From: Pictodentalium vernedei
Taxonomy: Eukaryota > Mollusca > Scaphopoda > Dentaliida > Dentaliidae
DNA: 64,000 bases
Direction of reading: 5' to 3'
NCBI GenBank assembly: GCA_031216915.1
Contig: CM062289.1
Location: 23,455,533-23,519,532 of the forward strand
A program made the position numbers and the translations under genes. Position 1 is the stretch's first letter. The number at the start of each line of letters is the position of its first letter. Shown here one piece after another: positions 11,977-22,693 of this stretch. The notes under the pieces are model-generated. The model had not been told where the DNA came from, did not search any database, and worked only from the letters and a program-made list of their open reading frames with translations.

Positions 11977-12735
11977 CACAAGGTTCTTGTCTTGTTTTCT
12001 CCCTTATTGACTCATCCACTGGACTCGTCACTCAGAAAGAGAATTTGACAATGAGAATTAGACGTGGATATAAGAGGCGAGCAGTTATTCGCGTGCACCT
12101 ATTGCACACCTATTTCCGTTTTCTGGCAAGCTCCTTGCCACTTGCCTGATGATTTTGGTGAAAAACGAAATATGTTGAATATTTATATCATTGTAACCCA
12201 ACAAAGTGGAAAGCTGAACGACTTCCTGAAAAAGGATTTACATGAATGTCGTTTGCCAAAATATAAAATAACAATCTACTTTCAGGCTGACACCAAGTGT
12301 TGTCAAGCGGTGGTCAGCTGGTTTTTTATGTCAACTCTGTTCCCAATTTTCAAATTATTCAATATATAAGACAAAATGACAAACAGGGCATAGAGTTGAA
12401 TTGAGAACTTATCTGAAGTAGGTTGCAGTAAAAATTATTTTTGATTAAAGAATGTTTTGATCAACAGAGACAACACGCGTTTGTCAATCATATTCTGTGC
12501 AAAATGTATTCACAGAATGCAAATGCAATAAAATCGCATGACAGCTCTACAGGGAAAGCCAAAAATGGCATGCTGAATTACGTTAATGGGACAGATTATA
12601 TTTCAAAATAGAAATTAATGCGGCACATAAGTGGTAAAGTACTCTGAATTGTATTGCCATCAGTTGGTGCTCCCCAAATCGATGAAGCAGCAGTGCCAGA
12701 CTGCTTTTCATCATTGAAGCATTTTATTGTTTTTT
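11977..12735. other. MCM6 intron 3, no element recognised
   Basis: A 101-codon open frame at 12064-12369 has no recognisable similarity and no visible splice or promoter context. I see no repeat shared with the rest of the window. Confidence 0.4.
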
Positions 12736-13073
12736 AGCTCATCTTGACAAAGCAAGCTGAGCTAATCTCATCGCTCCCCGTCCGTCGTCAGTCGTCCGTC
12801 GTCCGCCAACACCATTGTGTGAGTGATGGTCCCAAAGGGGCATTTCATTTTTGTTCAACTCAACATGCCCAGCCCCATAGGGAGGGAGTGGGGGAAAATG
12901 CTCCAAAATATTTTAAAAATCTTCTCAAGAACCAGTGTGTACAATGACTGGATATTTTCTATGGAGCTTCCATATGAGGTGTAGAATCAAGTTTGTTCAA
13001 ACGAAGTTCGTTTAGTGATATTTGGCTTTGTAATAGGAGGGGTAAGATTTTTGGCCCCTCCCAAAATTTCTAT
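12736..13073 (+). mobile_element. Pearl/Helentron-like element, family A copy 2, left part
   Basis: Starts after a T-run with AGCTCATCTTGAC and matches 6488-6865 (with a short internal deletion), breaking off at CAAAATTTCTAT. It resumes at 20085. The interruption is the DIRS-like element. Confidence 0.8.
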
Positions 13074-13087
13074 ATTTTTATACTGTA

Positions 13088-13276
13088 CCAATGACCCAGA
13101 CATAGCTGGTGCTAACTCTTAAAATATAGGGCCAAACACAAATTTTGCCCCCCAATCCCCAAAATTTGCATCTAAAACTAAAGAAAACATGTCCTGAAAG
13201 GCCCTCCACACTTCGCCCCTACTGCGCATGTGCAGTGTCAAGGACGTTCCGAAATTGGCGCCATTTATCATTCTAA
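13088..13276 (+). repeat. DIRS-like left inverted terminal repeat
   Basis: Matches 19856-20044 in inverse orientation over 189 bp. The only difference noticed is GCATGTGCAG here against GCATGCGCAG there. The outermost 14 bp (13074-13087) are unique to the left end. Confidence 0.9.
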
Positions 13277-14422
13277 GTTTGGCCCTTCATCAGTTAACAT
13301 CTGACTGATCTTTGTGCTTTTAAATCTCAGTTTAAATGATGCCAGACACATAAATATTAGTGAAATGGTGATTCTAAGGAGGATAGAAAAGGAGGAGAGG
13401 AAAAGAATGTGTGACAGAATATTATCAGGGCTGTAACTTAAAATTTTTTAATGAAATTATGTTAAGTTACCTATTTTCAAGGCAGCAGCCATTTTGTTGT
13501 CATTCTGATTATTTAGTTACACTGTTTTTTCAAGTGTTTTTCCTCTCTCCCTGTCCTTTAAGTTCCCCCTTGCTATTCTCCCATGCTTTTGGCATAGTTT
13601 CTGTAATTATTATTACTAAAATTTCTTGGGAGTTTTAGCTGAATAACAGAATGAATTCTGTTCTTTCCCCATGTTTACGTCTTCACCTACGGGTGGTTAG
13701 GCGTTGTGTTCTGCATCTACCATCTGATGTTCTGCAGTTTCTTCCCTGGAAGTCTCTGTTTTGCATCAGATGGCGTATTTTTGGTAACTGATTTCGGGCC
13801 TGGGTGCCTGGAGTCTTATTTTAGTGTTTTTACACTCATTGTTTACATTTACAACAGCCCTCTGTGTGAGGGGGGGATTTCTAAATAATAATATCTTTAT
13901 GTTATTTTAATCATAACTAGATACATTATTATTGTTCGTAAGTGTTGAATAAATTGTTTAAAATATTTTTAAAATTTTTGTCCACACTTAGGCTTGGGAT
14001 CCATTGGGGCTCAACGTTACTTTTCAGAAACTTGGGCTGTTCTGAAAAAATATTTTTTCAAAATATTTTGATTTCAATTATTTTTTCTATATTAATGGAT
14101 CATATTATTATTATGTATTTTGATTGCCAGGGGTTAGTGCGAGTACCAGGACTTGTTTTCTTTTCACATTGAAAGGATATTGATCAATTGTTTTAAGAGG
14201 AAGTCTTCCTCTGACCTTATTATCATTCTATATGTGGTCAGTGTACTCGCATTAACTCCTGTTCTGTATCGTATGATTTCGATGACAATATGGGAAGCGT
14301 ATGTCACGGTATGTTGTTGGGGATTTGGACACTCCGGTCCTTTCCCCGCAGGGTCACTCTACTTTATCAATTTCTATTTCAGACGATCAAGATTAGGGTG
14401 ATGTATCTGTGATGTCTTCCAA

Positions 14423-16735
14423 CAGTGTGCCTCCGTCGTCACAATTAATGAAGGGCTAGCGGAAAAGTGCTCATGTAATACGCCAATTGCCTAAGAGGAC
14501 CCTAGTAGGTTCGACGGCCTTTGACGTCCGCTAGCTCGCCCGGTGTAGCGTCCATTCACCGAATGGTTCGGCAGCCGGGTTCGTCCGTTGCGGTCTAGAA
14601 GGAATTTTGGGGTGATGCGAGCACTATAAAATTAACTTAATGCACACCCAGTGACGGCGGATCGGAGGGAGAACGGAGGGAGAACGGAGGAAGCCTTTTA
14701 GTCCGGTTCATAGCTCGTTCCGGTCCATCCGGACGGCAAGCGAGAGAGGCCCCTCTCTCGTTCAACAACATCTGGCCCCAGATGTTGTGGTACAAATGTG
14801 TCGCTAGCGGAGCATACGTCCGTCGCTCGGGACGCTCCGTTGTATAGGCAGTCCGCTGAGACTGCTAAGGCTTCCTCTTCTCGTCAGCGCACACGACCGC
14901 ACCTTGGCTGCGTGACCGCCGATATATTACCAGCTTCGCCGATCAAGGATTCTTCGGCGACCAGGTCACACCATCCGGCAGCCAGGGATTCGAGACCGAT
15001 GGACTCCGGAGTTTCGCATAGGAAAAGTATGCGGGAGCCATCTGATGCGGAGCTGCCCTCGGCGAAGCAGCGATAGACTGCGCCTCCGCAGGTCTCGACG
15101 CCGGACATTCTTGTGCACTTAGCACAGCTTATCGCAGCATCCCAGCAGCCGACAGTAACGGTGTCGGATCGAGAATTATCCGACAGCGCTGGGTCGGTAG
15201 CCGGGGACTCGAGGCCTGCAGACTCCGGACGTTCGCATAGGAAGTGTGCGGGAGTCAACGTACACGGAGCTTCCAGCGGCAATGCATCGTAAGTCCGCTA
15301 CTGCACAGGCCTCGGGAACGGACGTGCTTTCCTTAATAGCACAATTTATCGCAGCATCCCAGCATCAACTGAATCTGTCGCATATATTTTATCCGACGAT
15401 GCTGGGTCGGGACGCTCCGTGGAAGCGGGTACGGACGTCCGAAAGTTTCATCCGGTCCGACGGGATACCGAAAGGGATTCGGAGGATTTCAAGCTTTCCC
15501 TTTCGGAACAACATATGCTGCGATGCCGGATAAGAAACTGATAGCGTCGGTGGACTTAGAAATTTTTGGTTCGGTTCAGGGACATCGTCCCTCAGTTCCG
15601 ACATAGTCCAATAATGTCACACAAACTTTCGAATTATTGAACGACGCTATATATATTATTATTTTATGCTTGCTATCCAAGCATTTCTGGTTTCTTGTTC
15701 GAAGAGTTATGGAGATGTCTTTCAAAAGTGTGCCTCTGTCGTCATAGTTAATGAAGAGTTAGCGGCAATAAGTGCTCATGGAATATGTCTATCGCGTACG
15801 GAGTGACATTCGCTAGCTCACCTGGTGTAGCGTACATTCATCGAATGGTTCGGCTGCCGGGTTCGTCCGTTGCGGTCTAGGAAGGAGATTTGGGTGATGC
15901 GAGCACTTTAATTAATTTAGTACTCACCCAGTGACGGCAGATTGAGGACAGATCGGAGGAAGCCAACAACATAGGGGACCGCATGTTGTGGTTCAGATAT
16001 TTTACATTCGGAGCATATGTCCGTTGCTCGGGACGCTCCGTTATATTGACAGTCCGAGAGACTGTCTTTAATGCTTCCTCATCCTCACAGCAGGGCACAC
16101 GACCGCACATTGGCTACGTGACCTCGAGTATCCGATCAGTTTCGGCATTCAGTGATTCCACAGCGAATAGGTCGCGCCATCCGGTAGCCAAGGGACACGA
16201 GGCCTATACACTCCGTTCGCTCGCATATTGGAAGTATGCACGGGGTAACGATCTCGGAGCTTCCTGCGGCAATGCATCGTAAGACCGCTGCTCCTCAGGC
16301 CTCAGTGACGGACGTGCTATCCGAGTTAGCACAGTTGTTTCGCAGCATCCCAGCAATTGACAGTTTCTCGGTCGAATCAGGAATTATCCGACGGCGCTGG
16401 GTCGGTGCGGTCCGCGGTTGCATCAAGCTACGGACGACCGAACGCTTTATAGGGTCCGACAGGATGGCGAAAGGGATTCGAAAGATTTCGAGTTTTCCCT
16501 TTAGTAGTATCGGAAGATGCCTTTCATATCTTCTGGCATTTCTTCCAGTGATTATTTTTCGGACTTCATTGCTGCGATCTTGGATAAGAGACTTATAGCG
16601 TCATTGGACTCGAATTTTTCGATCGGTACAGGGACTTTGTCCCTGACTTACCGACGCACTCCAATATTGTCATTACAACATGTGTTTTATTTTTCGATGC
16701 TATATATTTATATATATATTCAAGCCTGCTACTAA
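14423..16735 (+). pseudogene. DIRS-like gag-region remnant, tandemly duplicated
   Basis: The segment beginning GTGTGCCTCCGTCGTCA at about 14425 recurs from about 15727, so the region holds two related units of about 1.0-1.3 kb. Shared landmarks include GAATGGTTCGGC.GCCGGGTT at 14561 and 15843, CACCCAGTGACGGC at 14646 and 15926, and GCGGCAATGCATCGTAAG at 15277 and 16266. Translated fragments are rich in S, A, R and Q, with many stops and frame changes. Base composition is distinctly more GC-rich than the flanks. Assignment to the gag-like first gene rests on position before the RNase H remnant; no gag motif is diagnostic. Confidence 0.5.
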
Positions 16736-17239
16736 GCATGATAGTTTAGTTTCTTGTCCGCGTGGCTCATTTCTGCCATTTTATCTTTTTTACATATAGT
16801 TTATTTTGGCAGAGCAGGGCATACCGAGAGTTCATATGCGTCTAGACGGTGTGATTAAAGACTGCATATATTCTTTTTCGCCGTTTATGTCTTTTCCAAT
16901 TTCAATGTTGGGAACGACATTATGTATAGTAGACTTAACTTAGACGCTTTATTATACGTAATCCGCCTTACTGAGGCGTTATCATTACGTCTTCAAGAAA
17001 AGATTTACGGGATATTATTCTCAATGTAATTTCTTTTGAGGGCAGTAGTTTGTTCACGTATAACTCCGCCCTTCAGTGGCTGATTGGAGTTGGTTAGACG
17101 TGATGCAGCCCTAGCTACATCCACGCGTGGATAGTAGGTTAAGAACTCTCTCAGAGTCGCTTCGTTCTCGGAGGAGCTTCTCTTCGACGGCAACTTTCCG
17201 GCAATCCATGAATTGCTTGATTTATACATTCTCTTGTCT

Positions 17240-17850
17240 ATCTAGTGTTACAAGAGATTCAGACTGGGGCAAACATTCGGTGGTTGACTCAGAGAGTGCC
17301 GCCGCAGTTGCCGGACCCGAGTGTGGCTGTTATGACGGTTGCCAGTCAAACAGATTGGGATATATACTGATCCCTACGGATTCGAAGTGCCAGGGTCTTT
17401 GGGTTCCGCAGTCTTTTAGCTATCAGTTTAACTTCCGCGGAATAATGTTTTTTAGGCTTGCTTTATGTCATTGCATGAACATTATTCAGAAACGCATGCC
17501 CAAATTCCTGTCCTTTAATTCGACAGTAGTGGCGTATCTCCGGAACCAGGGAGGCACTCTTTTGTTTCCGTTATTCAATTTAATGGAAAGAATCCGTCTG
17601 TTGGTTATAGTACACCAAGTTCAGTTTTGGTCCGTCATATTCTGGGTCGTCTGATTGTTTTATCGCACTCCCGTTCTCTTACGGGTCGCTTGTTGCTGTC
17701 AGAATGGACTCTCAACAAACAAGTATTCAATCAGATTTGCTATCTATGGGAGCGCCCAATGATGTTTTATTTATGACACAGCTTGCTAATCAATTGCAGA
17801 CGTATGTGTTGGCTTGTCCAGATCTCTGAGCTAATACTGTTAACGCTCTA
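17240..17850 (+). pseudogene. DIRS-type RNase H remnant
   Basis: Across two frames it reads WWLTQRVPPQLPDPSV and TDWDIYTDPYGFEVPG, then NSTVVAYLRNQGGT, HILGRLIVLSHSRS, SEWTLNKQVFNQI and finally CPD near 17815. These follow the order of the DIRS/Ty3-related RNase H region: TDAS..GWG, DN.TVVAYL.NQGGT, HI.G..N..AD.LSR, EW.L....F. Key acidic residues are partly lost and stops and frameshifts are frequent. Only about 500 bp separate this from the duplicated region, too little for an intact reverse transcriptase, so an internal deletion is likely. Confidence 0.75.
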
Positions 17851-18879
17851 TTGATCTATAGGACGGAATGATAGGATACGCGTATCCTCCGGCGCTGTTG
17901 TTTTAGCAGGTATTGCTAGATAAACAACCACAATACATTTCTGTTGATAGCATCTCTATCTTCACAGAGATCATGAGTAATTTACTCTCTTGTCTACTGT
18001 GGATCTTAACGTGAAATCTTCCTCTATGTGAGGATCTTTTTTCACTGGGTAAATCGTGTCATCTTTATCACAACCAGCAAGGTCGCAACCTTCATGTATT
18101 CCGTTGTGTGGTCCGTATTGCATTGTAAGCACTGTACTGGACGAGCTTTGGACGCGATTTCTTACTATAGGAGATCCTCTTCTTCGCTATTCTATGCGAC
18201 TAAAGTCGAGGCTCTTCCGTCGTGGTGTAGGGATCATTATGTTCATATGGTTGATCCCTCCATACTACTCATTGCTATTTTTTAGTATACTTGTTTCACA
18301 AGATCTACTGCAGCCTGTTGTTATTTAGGTTATAGGTTTATGTTACCTCATACCTATGCACTCTACGATAGTTTACAATTGAGTCTTTTGTCTCTTTTTC
18401 TAAGTCAGTTAGTAACTTTTTGATAAATAGACTTAGAATCTTTAGATTAAAATTCCTATACGGATTTTAACTTCGGTTCTTATTTAGCTAAGTAATCATT
18501 TGAGCCTCTGGAAACAGTAGTTTTCAAATTCTGACCTTTTAGACAGTAATTCTGTTGGTTTCTCTTTACTGTAGAGTCAGTGAGTTTCATGCACTATCGA
18601 TGGATGATTTTCACTTTCATAGTTTCGGAATCAATACTTCCGTTACTATTTAGGTTGGATTGTTGCATAAGAGTTAGGCTCCTATTATCCGGAACCTATT
18701 ATTTTAAGGTCCTTCCGTCTTCGTATGGGCATAGGCCTTTACTCTTTCCGGGTACAGTTTATGTATTTATAAACAGATATCTGTTTATTACAAGGGCGTA
18801 AGCTTCTTCTGTCTTTGATGTCTAGTAGAAGGACGTTACGCTCCATTTTATTGTTAATGGATTCTATTAACTAGCGTAC

Positions 18880-19080
18880 TGCTTATGGTATATCATTGGC
18901 TTAGCAGTTGTGCTTAAGATTTCGGCTCATGAAGTAAGAGTTCTTCTACTTCTTGGGCTTACATTAATAGTGTTGCTATTATAGATTTTTGAAGGCTGCT
19001 CATTGCGCTCAGCCATCCATTCATGAATTTTATCTCAGAAATATCGAGTCCATTTCTGGAGGCCTCTATTGTTAGGTCTA
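18880..19080 (+). pseudogene. DIRS-type tyrosine recombinase C-terminal remnant
   Basis: Reading two frames gives AHEVRVL followed by AAHCAQPSIHEFYLRNIES. This corresponds to the H-x-x-R box and the AA.W....F..FYLR segment with the nucleophilic tyrosine found at the C-terminus of DIRS recombinases. A stop and a frame change separate the two parts. The location between RNase H and the internal complementary region fits a DIRS gene order. Confidence 0.6.
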
Positions 19081-19693
19081 TTATCTACTGCTCAGAATGT
19101 CATTCACTTAACAGTTGCTACTATAGCTAGGTAGGCTGTCTGTTTCGGCAGTGTCTCCGTTCGGCTGCCCTCTTCGCTCTGGGCTATTTGACCCAGGGCA
19201 AGAAAAAGGGGGGGGGGGGGAGGGTGTTCCCTTGGGTCACCTGTTTTTACTATGAAAACAAGGGGATACCTCCTCCGGAGTTAGTAATTCTGAGCTGTTA
19301 TTGGGATGGTTGTTTAGTGAGAAGTTTAAGTTTATAAAATTTATTCAAGTCTTAGTTTTTAAAGTATAGCTTTGAATATTGCATATGTCAACGGACATGA
19401 TTATGCAATTCTCACACACTTTTAGGAGTATAAGAGTCTCTATTCTCTAGACTTACTTTATTATTGGCTTACTTTAAAAATTATTAGTATAAGGATTATT
19501 GGATATTAATAGAGTACATGGATGTATGAAGCTCAATTTTTGGAAGGTGTTGTATCTTTCTAATTTATCATAAATAAGAAAGATACATGTAAGGCCTATT
19601 ACTTCTTTTCCCTACAGGGGATGACTCTATTTTATTTTATTGAGCGTATTCCATTTTGCTCTATGTCCTTGGCCCTCCAGCCTTTTTACTATT

Positions 19694-19782
19694 CAGCTAT
19701 GTCTGGGTCATTGGTACAGTATAAAAATGTTAAAAAATTTATAGTAATTTATATATTTTTTATACTTACCAATGACCCAGAC
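19694..19782 (+). repeat. DIRS internal complementary region (circle junction)
   Basis: 19694-19728 is the exact reverse complement of the left outer end (13074-13108). 19729-19782 is the exact reverse complement of the right outer end (20031-20084). The two abut at 19728/19729, so this 89-bp block is a reversed copy of the element's joined ends. In the DIRS-1 model this template restores the termini during replication. Confidence 0.92.
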
Positions 19783-19855
19783 GGGGATGGCCCTCCCAGG
19801 AGTTGGGAACTCTTGCCTCCCCGCTGAGTACATAGCGCTTACCAGGCACTGGTTA

Positions 19856-20044
19856 TTAGAATGATAAATGGCGCCAATTTCGGAACGTCCTTGACACTGC
19901 GCATGCGCAGTAGGGGCGAAGTGTGGAGGGCCTTTCAGGACATGTTTTCTTTAGTTTTAGATGCAAATTTTGGGGATTGGGGGGCAAAATTTGTGTTTGG
20001 CCCTATATTTTAAGAGTTAGCACCAGCTATGTCTGGGTCATTGG
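19856..20044 (-). repeat. DIRS-like right inverted terminal repeat
   Basis: Inverse copy of 13088-13276. The outermost 40 bp (20045-20084) are unique to the right end and are matched only by the internal complementary region. Confidence 0.9.
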
Positions 20045-20084
20045 TAAGTATAAAAAATATATAAATTACTATAAATTTTTTAAC

Positions 20085-21658
20085 TTTCTGAACCGATGGT
20101 CCGGTATTAACCAAATTTGGTTTGTGGTAGTATTGGGTCATAAGTACTTGACCCATGCCAAAAAAAATATTCCCGCATCCCCATGGGAACCCTGGGAGCT
20201 GAAAATAGAAATATTTTCAAACGCCCATATTTCCCAAACCCCACAGAACAGAGAGCTGTTATTTGGTATGAAGTATCCTTAGGACCAGTAGAATTGAATG
20301 GTAAAATAAAATTGCCATCGGCTATGTTAGGGTTTTCTGTAATGGGCATCGAAAAAATGCTGAGTCTGCATATTTGCAAAAATTTTTAAAAATCTTTTCT
20401 CCAGAACCAATCATCAGAATCTTTTGATATTTGGTATACAGCATTCATAGGGGGCTCTGATAAAAATTTGTTGAAATAAAGGTCATTGGTTCATATTTGG
20501 GCTCTCTACAGGAGCCTGAAGTTTTAACACCGGGTAATATGGGGAATATTCTTTAAAAATCTTCTTCAGAACCACCAGTCAGAATCTTTTAATGTTTGGT
20601 ATACATCATTGTTATGAGGGTCAGATTCTAGATTGTTCAAACTAAGTCCCTAGGTTAACATTTGGGCTTCCTACGGAAGCCCAACTTTTATCTTTGTTCA
20701 ATATGGAGGGTAATTTAAAAAAATCTTCTTCAGATCCACCAGTCAGAATGCTTTGATATTTGGTATGCAACATCTCTATGGGGGTCAGATTCAAGTTTGT
20801 TCAAATCAGATCCCCAGGTATATATTTGGGCTCGCTGTGGTAGCCCAAATTTTTACTTCGTGCAATATGAGGAAATTTCTTTAAAAATCTTCTTCTTCAG
20901 ATCCACCAGTCGGAATGCTTTTATATTTGGTATACAACATCTCTAGGGGAGGGGGGGGGGGGGGGGGGGGGTCAGATTCCAGGTTGTTCAATTCGCATGC
21001 CTAGGTTAATATTTGGGCTCCATATGGGAACATGAAATTTAACTTAGTACAATATAAGGGAATTTCTTCAAAAATCTTCTTCAGATTCACTTGTCAGAAT
21101 GCTTTCACATTTGGTATACAACATCTGTAGGAGGGTCAGATTCAAGTTTGTTCAAATCGGATCCATTGGTTAATATTTGGGCTCGCTGTGGGAGCCCAAA
21201 TTTTAACTTAGTGCAATTCGAAGAAATTTCTTTACAATTTCTCTTCTTCAGATCCAACAGTCAGAATGCTTTCATATTTGGTACACAACATCTCTAGGGA
21301 AGTCAGATTTAACTGTGTTCAAATCAAGAGCCTGGGTTAATATTTGGACTCTCTATGGGAGCCAGGTTTGGCCATTTTGCTGAAGAATTAAAAATTTTGT
21401 ATTCAGTACCCTCTAGAGGTATTAAGATTAATCCACATAGGTTGTATCAAGGGGCTTCATAGGGGAGCTCTACATTTTACTTTATGATCAACTGAAGAAA
21501 AGGCATGATGCTCAGATTATTTTTGTCACTCCTGAGGGACTCGAGGATTGACAGTGTAGCCTATGGAGATGGCTTGCTTAATGTAGACTCATTCTTGGAC
21601 TCTGTTTAAATTGTGTTTGTTCAATATGAGCGCTTCAGGCCCCGTGGGGCCTCTTGTT
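20085..21658 (+). mobile_element. Pearl/Helentron-like element, family A copy 2, right part
   Basis: Continues the element begun at 12736, parallel to 6869-8421. It includes the tandem units of about 170 bp, a worn 3' subterminal inverted repeat (AATATGAGCG), the hairpin GGCCCCGTGGGGCC and the tail TCTTGTT. One unit carries a long G homopolymer (about 20948-20971) where sister units have six or seven G. Confidence 0.8.
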
Positions 21659-22693
21659 TATTTTTTTAATTCCATTTGAAATATTCTGGGTACAGATGGC
21701 CAATAGTTAACAGTTCTGTGGTCAGTACAACGGAATAAATGTAATGTTAGAAAATAAGTCCATTGTGTTGAAATATGCAGTCATAATTTTTCGGCATTCT
21801 AAGTGACTTTAACCTATTTTTAAACTGTGTTGAATAGTTGAGGTCAAGGTGTTGTTTACTTTTTGATTTGGAAAAGGGATGAGGATTAAAGCTATTCTAT
21901 GAATAAATATATATTATTTAATTCCTTTTCATATATTTTATTTACCAAAAAACTGCATTTAAATGAAGGTGGAGTTTTAAATTTTTTTAAAGTAAGTCAC
22001 CTATTTTTGACACTCGCACATTGATCACAAATCTCCGATTATGAAGAAAACAACAAAAATAAACATGAACACAGTTGAAATATATATCATAAAACACCCT
22101 TTTCTTGAATAAATTGAATTCGATATTTTACTGCTTCAAGAGTTTTTACAAGAGTTTGAAATGCATGTGATTTGACTCTGGAAATGTTTTACGTAAGTTA
22201 CAATGGGAAAGAAATATTCGACTGTTGTTTTCTGGGATTTTTGGTCCAAAACGGATTCCCATCTGGGAGGCTGGCTACACTACTACGATTTTCCTGGGCA
22301 TTCCCGGGAGAGTTAACATGTCTGGTCATTGCTGATTTACAGACTTCATTCCTTGCCTTGATTTGACAAGTCACGACATGGAAGAATACTCAGTATTGAA
22401 TAAAGTTGGAAAAAGGCATCTTGCATAACAGCATAATGTAACCGTGGTTTAGGTTTTGTTGATCATACTTTTCAATTAACTGATCTGCATGGAGTAACAA
22501 TAATAATTTAAGTTGCAGTCCTACTAGTCTGCAGCATTATTGCTCCTCACAGAAAAAAATCCATTATATAGCTTTTCTCACAATGTTATGAGTGATTCAT
22601 TAAATTGCTTGCCTTACGTCAATTTAGGAGAGCTGCTCTTTACTCACCCAGAGCTTATTTTAGGAGAGTTTCTATTTGCTCGCCTTCATTTTT
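21659..22693. other. MCM6 intron 3, no element recognised
   Basis: AT-rich and seemingly single-copy within this window. The short open frame at 22172-22366 has no recognisable similarity. Confidence 0.4.

Larger units (their letters stand above)
13074..20084 (+). mobile_element. DIRS-like tyrosine-recombinase retroelement (decayed, ends intact)
   Basis: A 7,011-bp insertion inside a family A element, at CAAAATTTCTAT^TTTCTGAACCG, with no target duplication. It has 189-bp inverted terminal repeats (13088-13276 and 19856-20044) with only one mismatch seen. Near the right end is an internal complementary region (19694-19782) that is the exact reverse complement of both outer ends joined. Inverted repeats, an internal complementary region and absence of target duplication together define DIRS-type elements, which move through a circular DNA integrated by a tyrosine recombinase. 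The interior keeps a recognisable RNase H and recombinase C-terminus in the order expected for DIRS, but all coding is broken and no YxDD reverse transcriptase motif was found. Confidence 0.9.

Noticed and set aside
14884-15282. 132-codon open frame on the minus strand
   Set aside because: Lies antisense in the GC-rich DIRS-like duplicated region. No domain, and the second unit does not preserve it.
17005-17229. Possible reverse transcriptase catalytic region between the gag-like area and RNase H
   Set aside because: No YxDD or other conserved RT block could be read in any frame. I infer it was deleted rather than claim a remnant.
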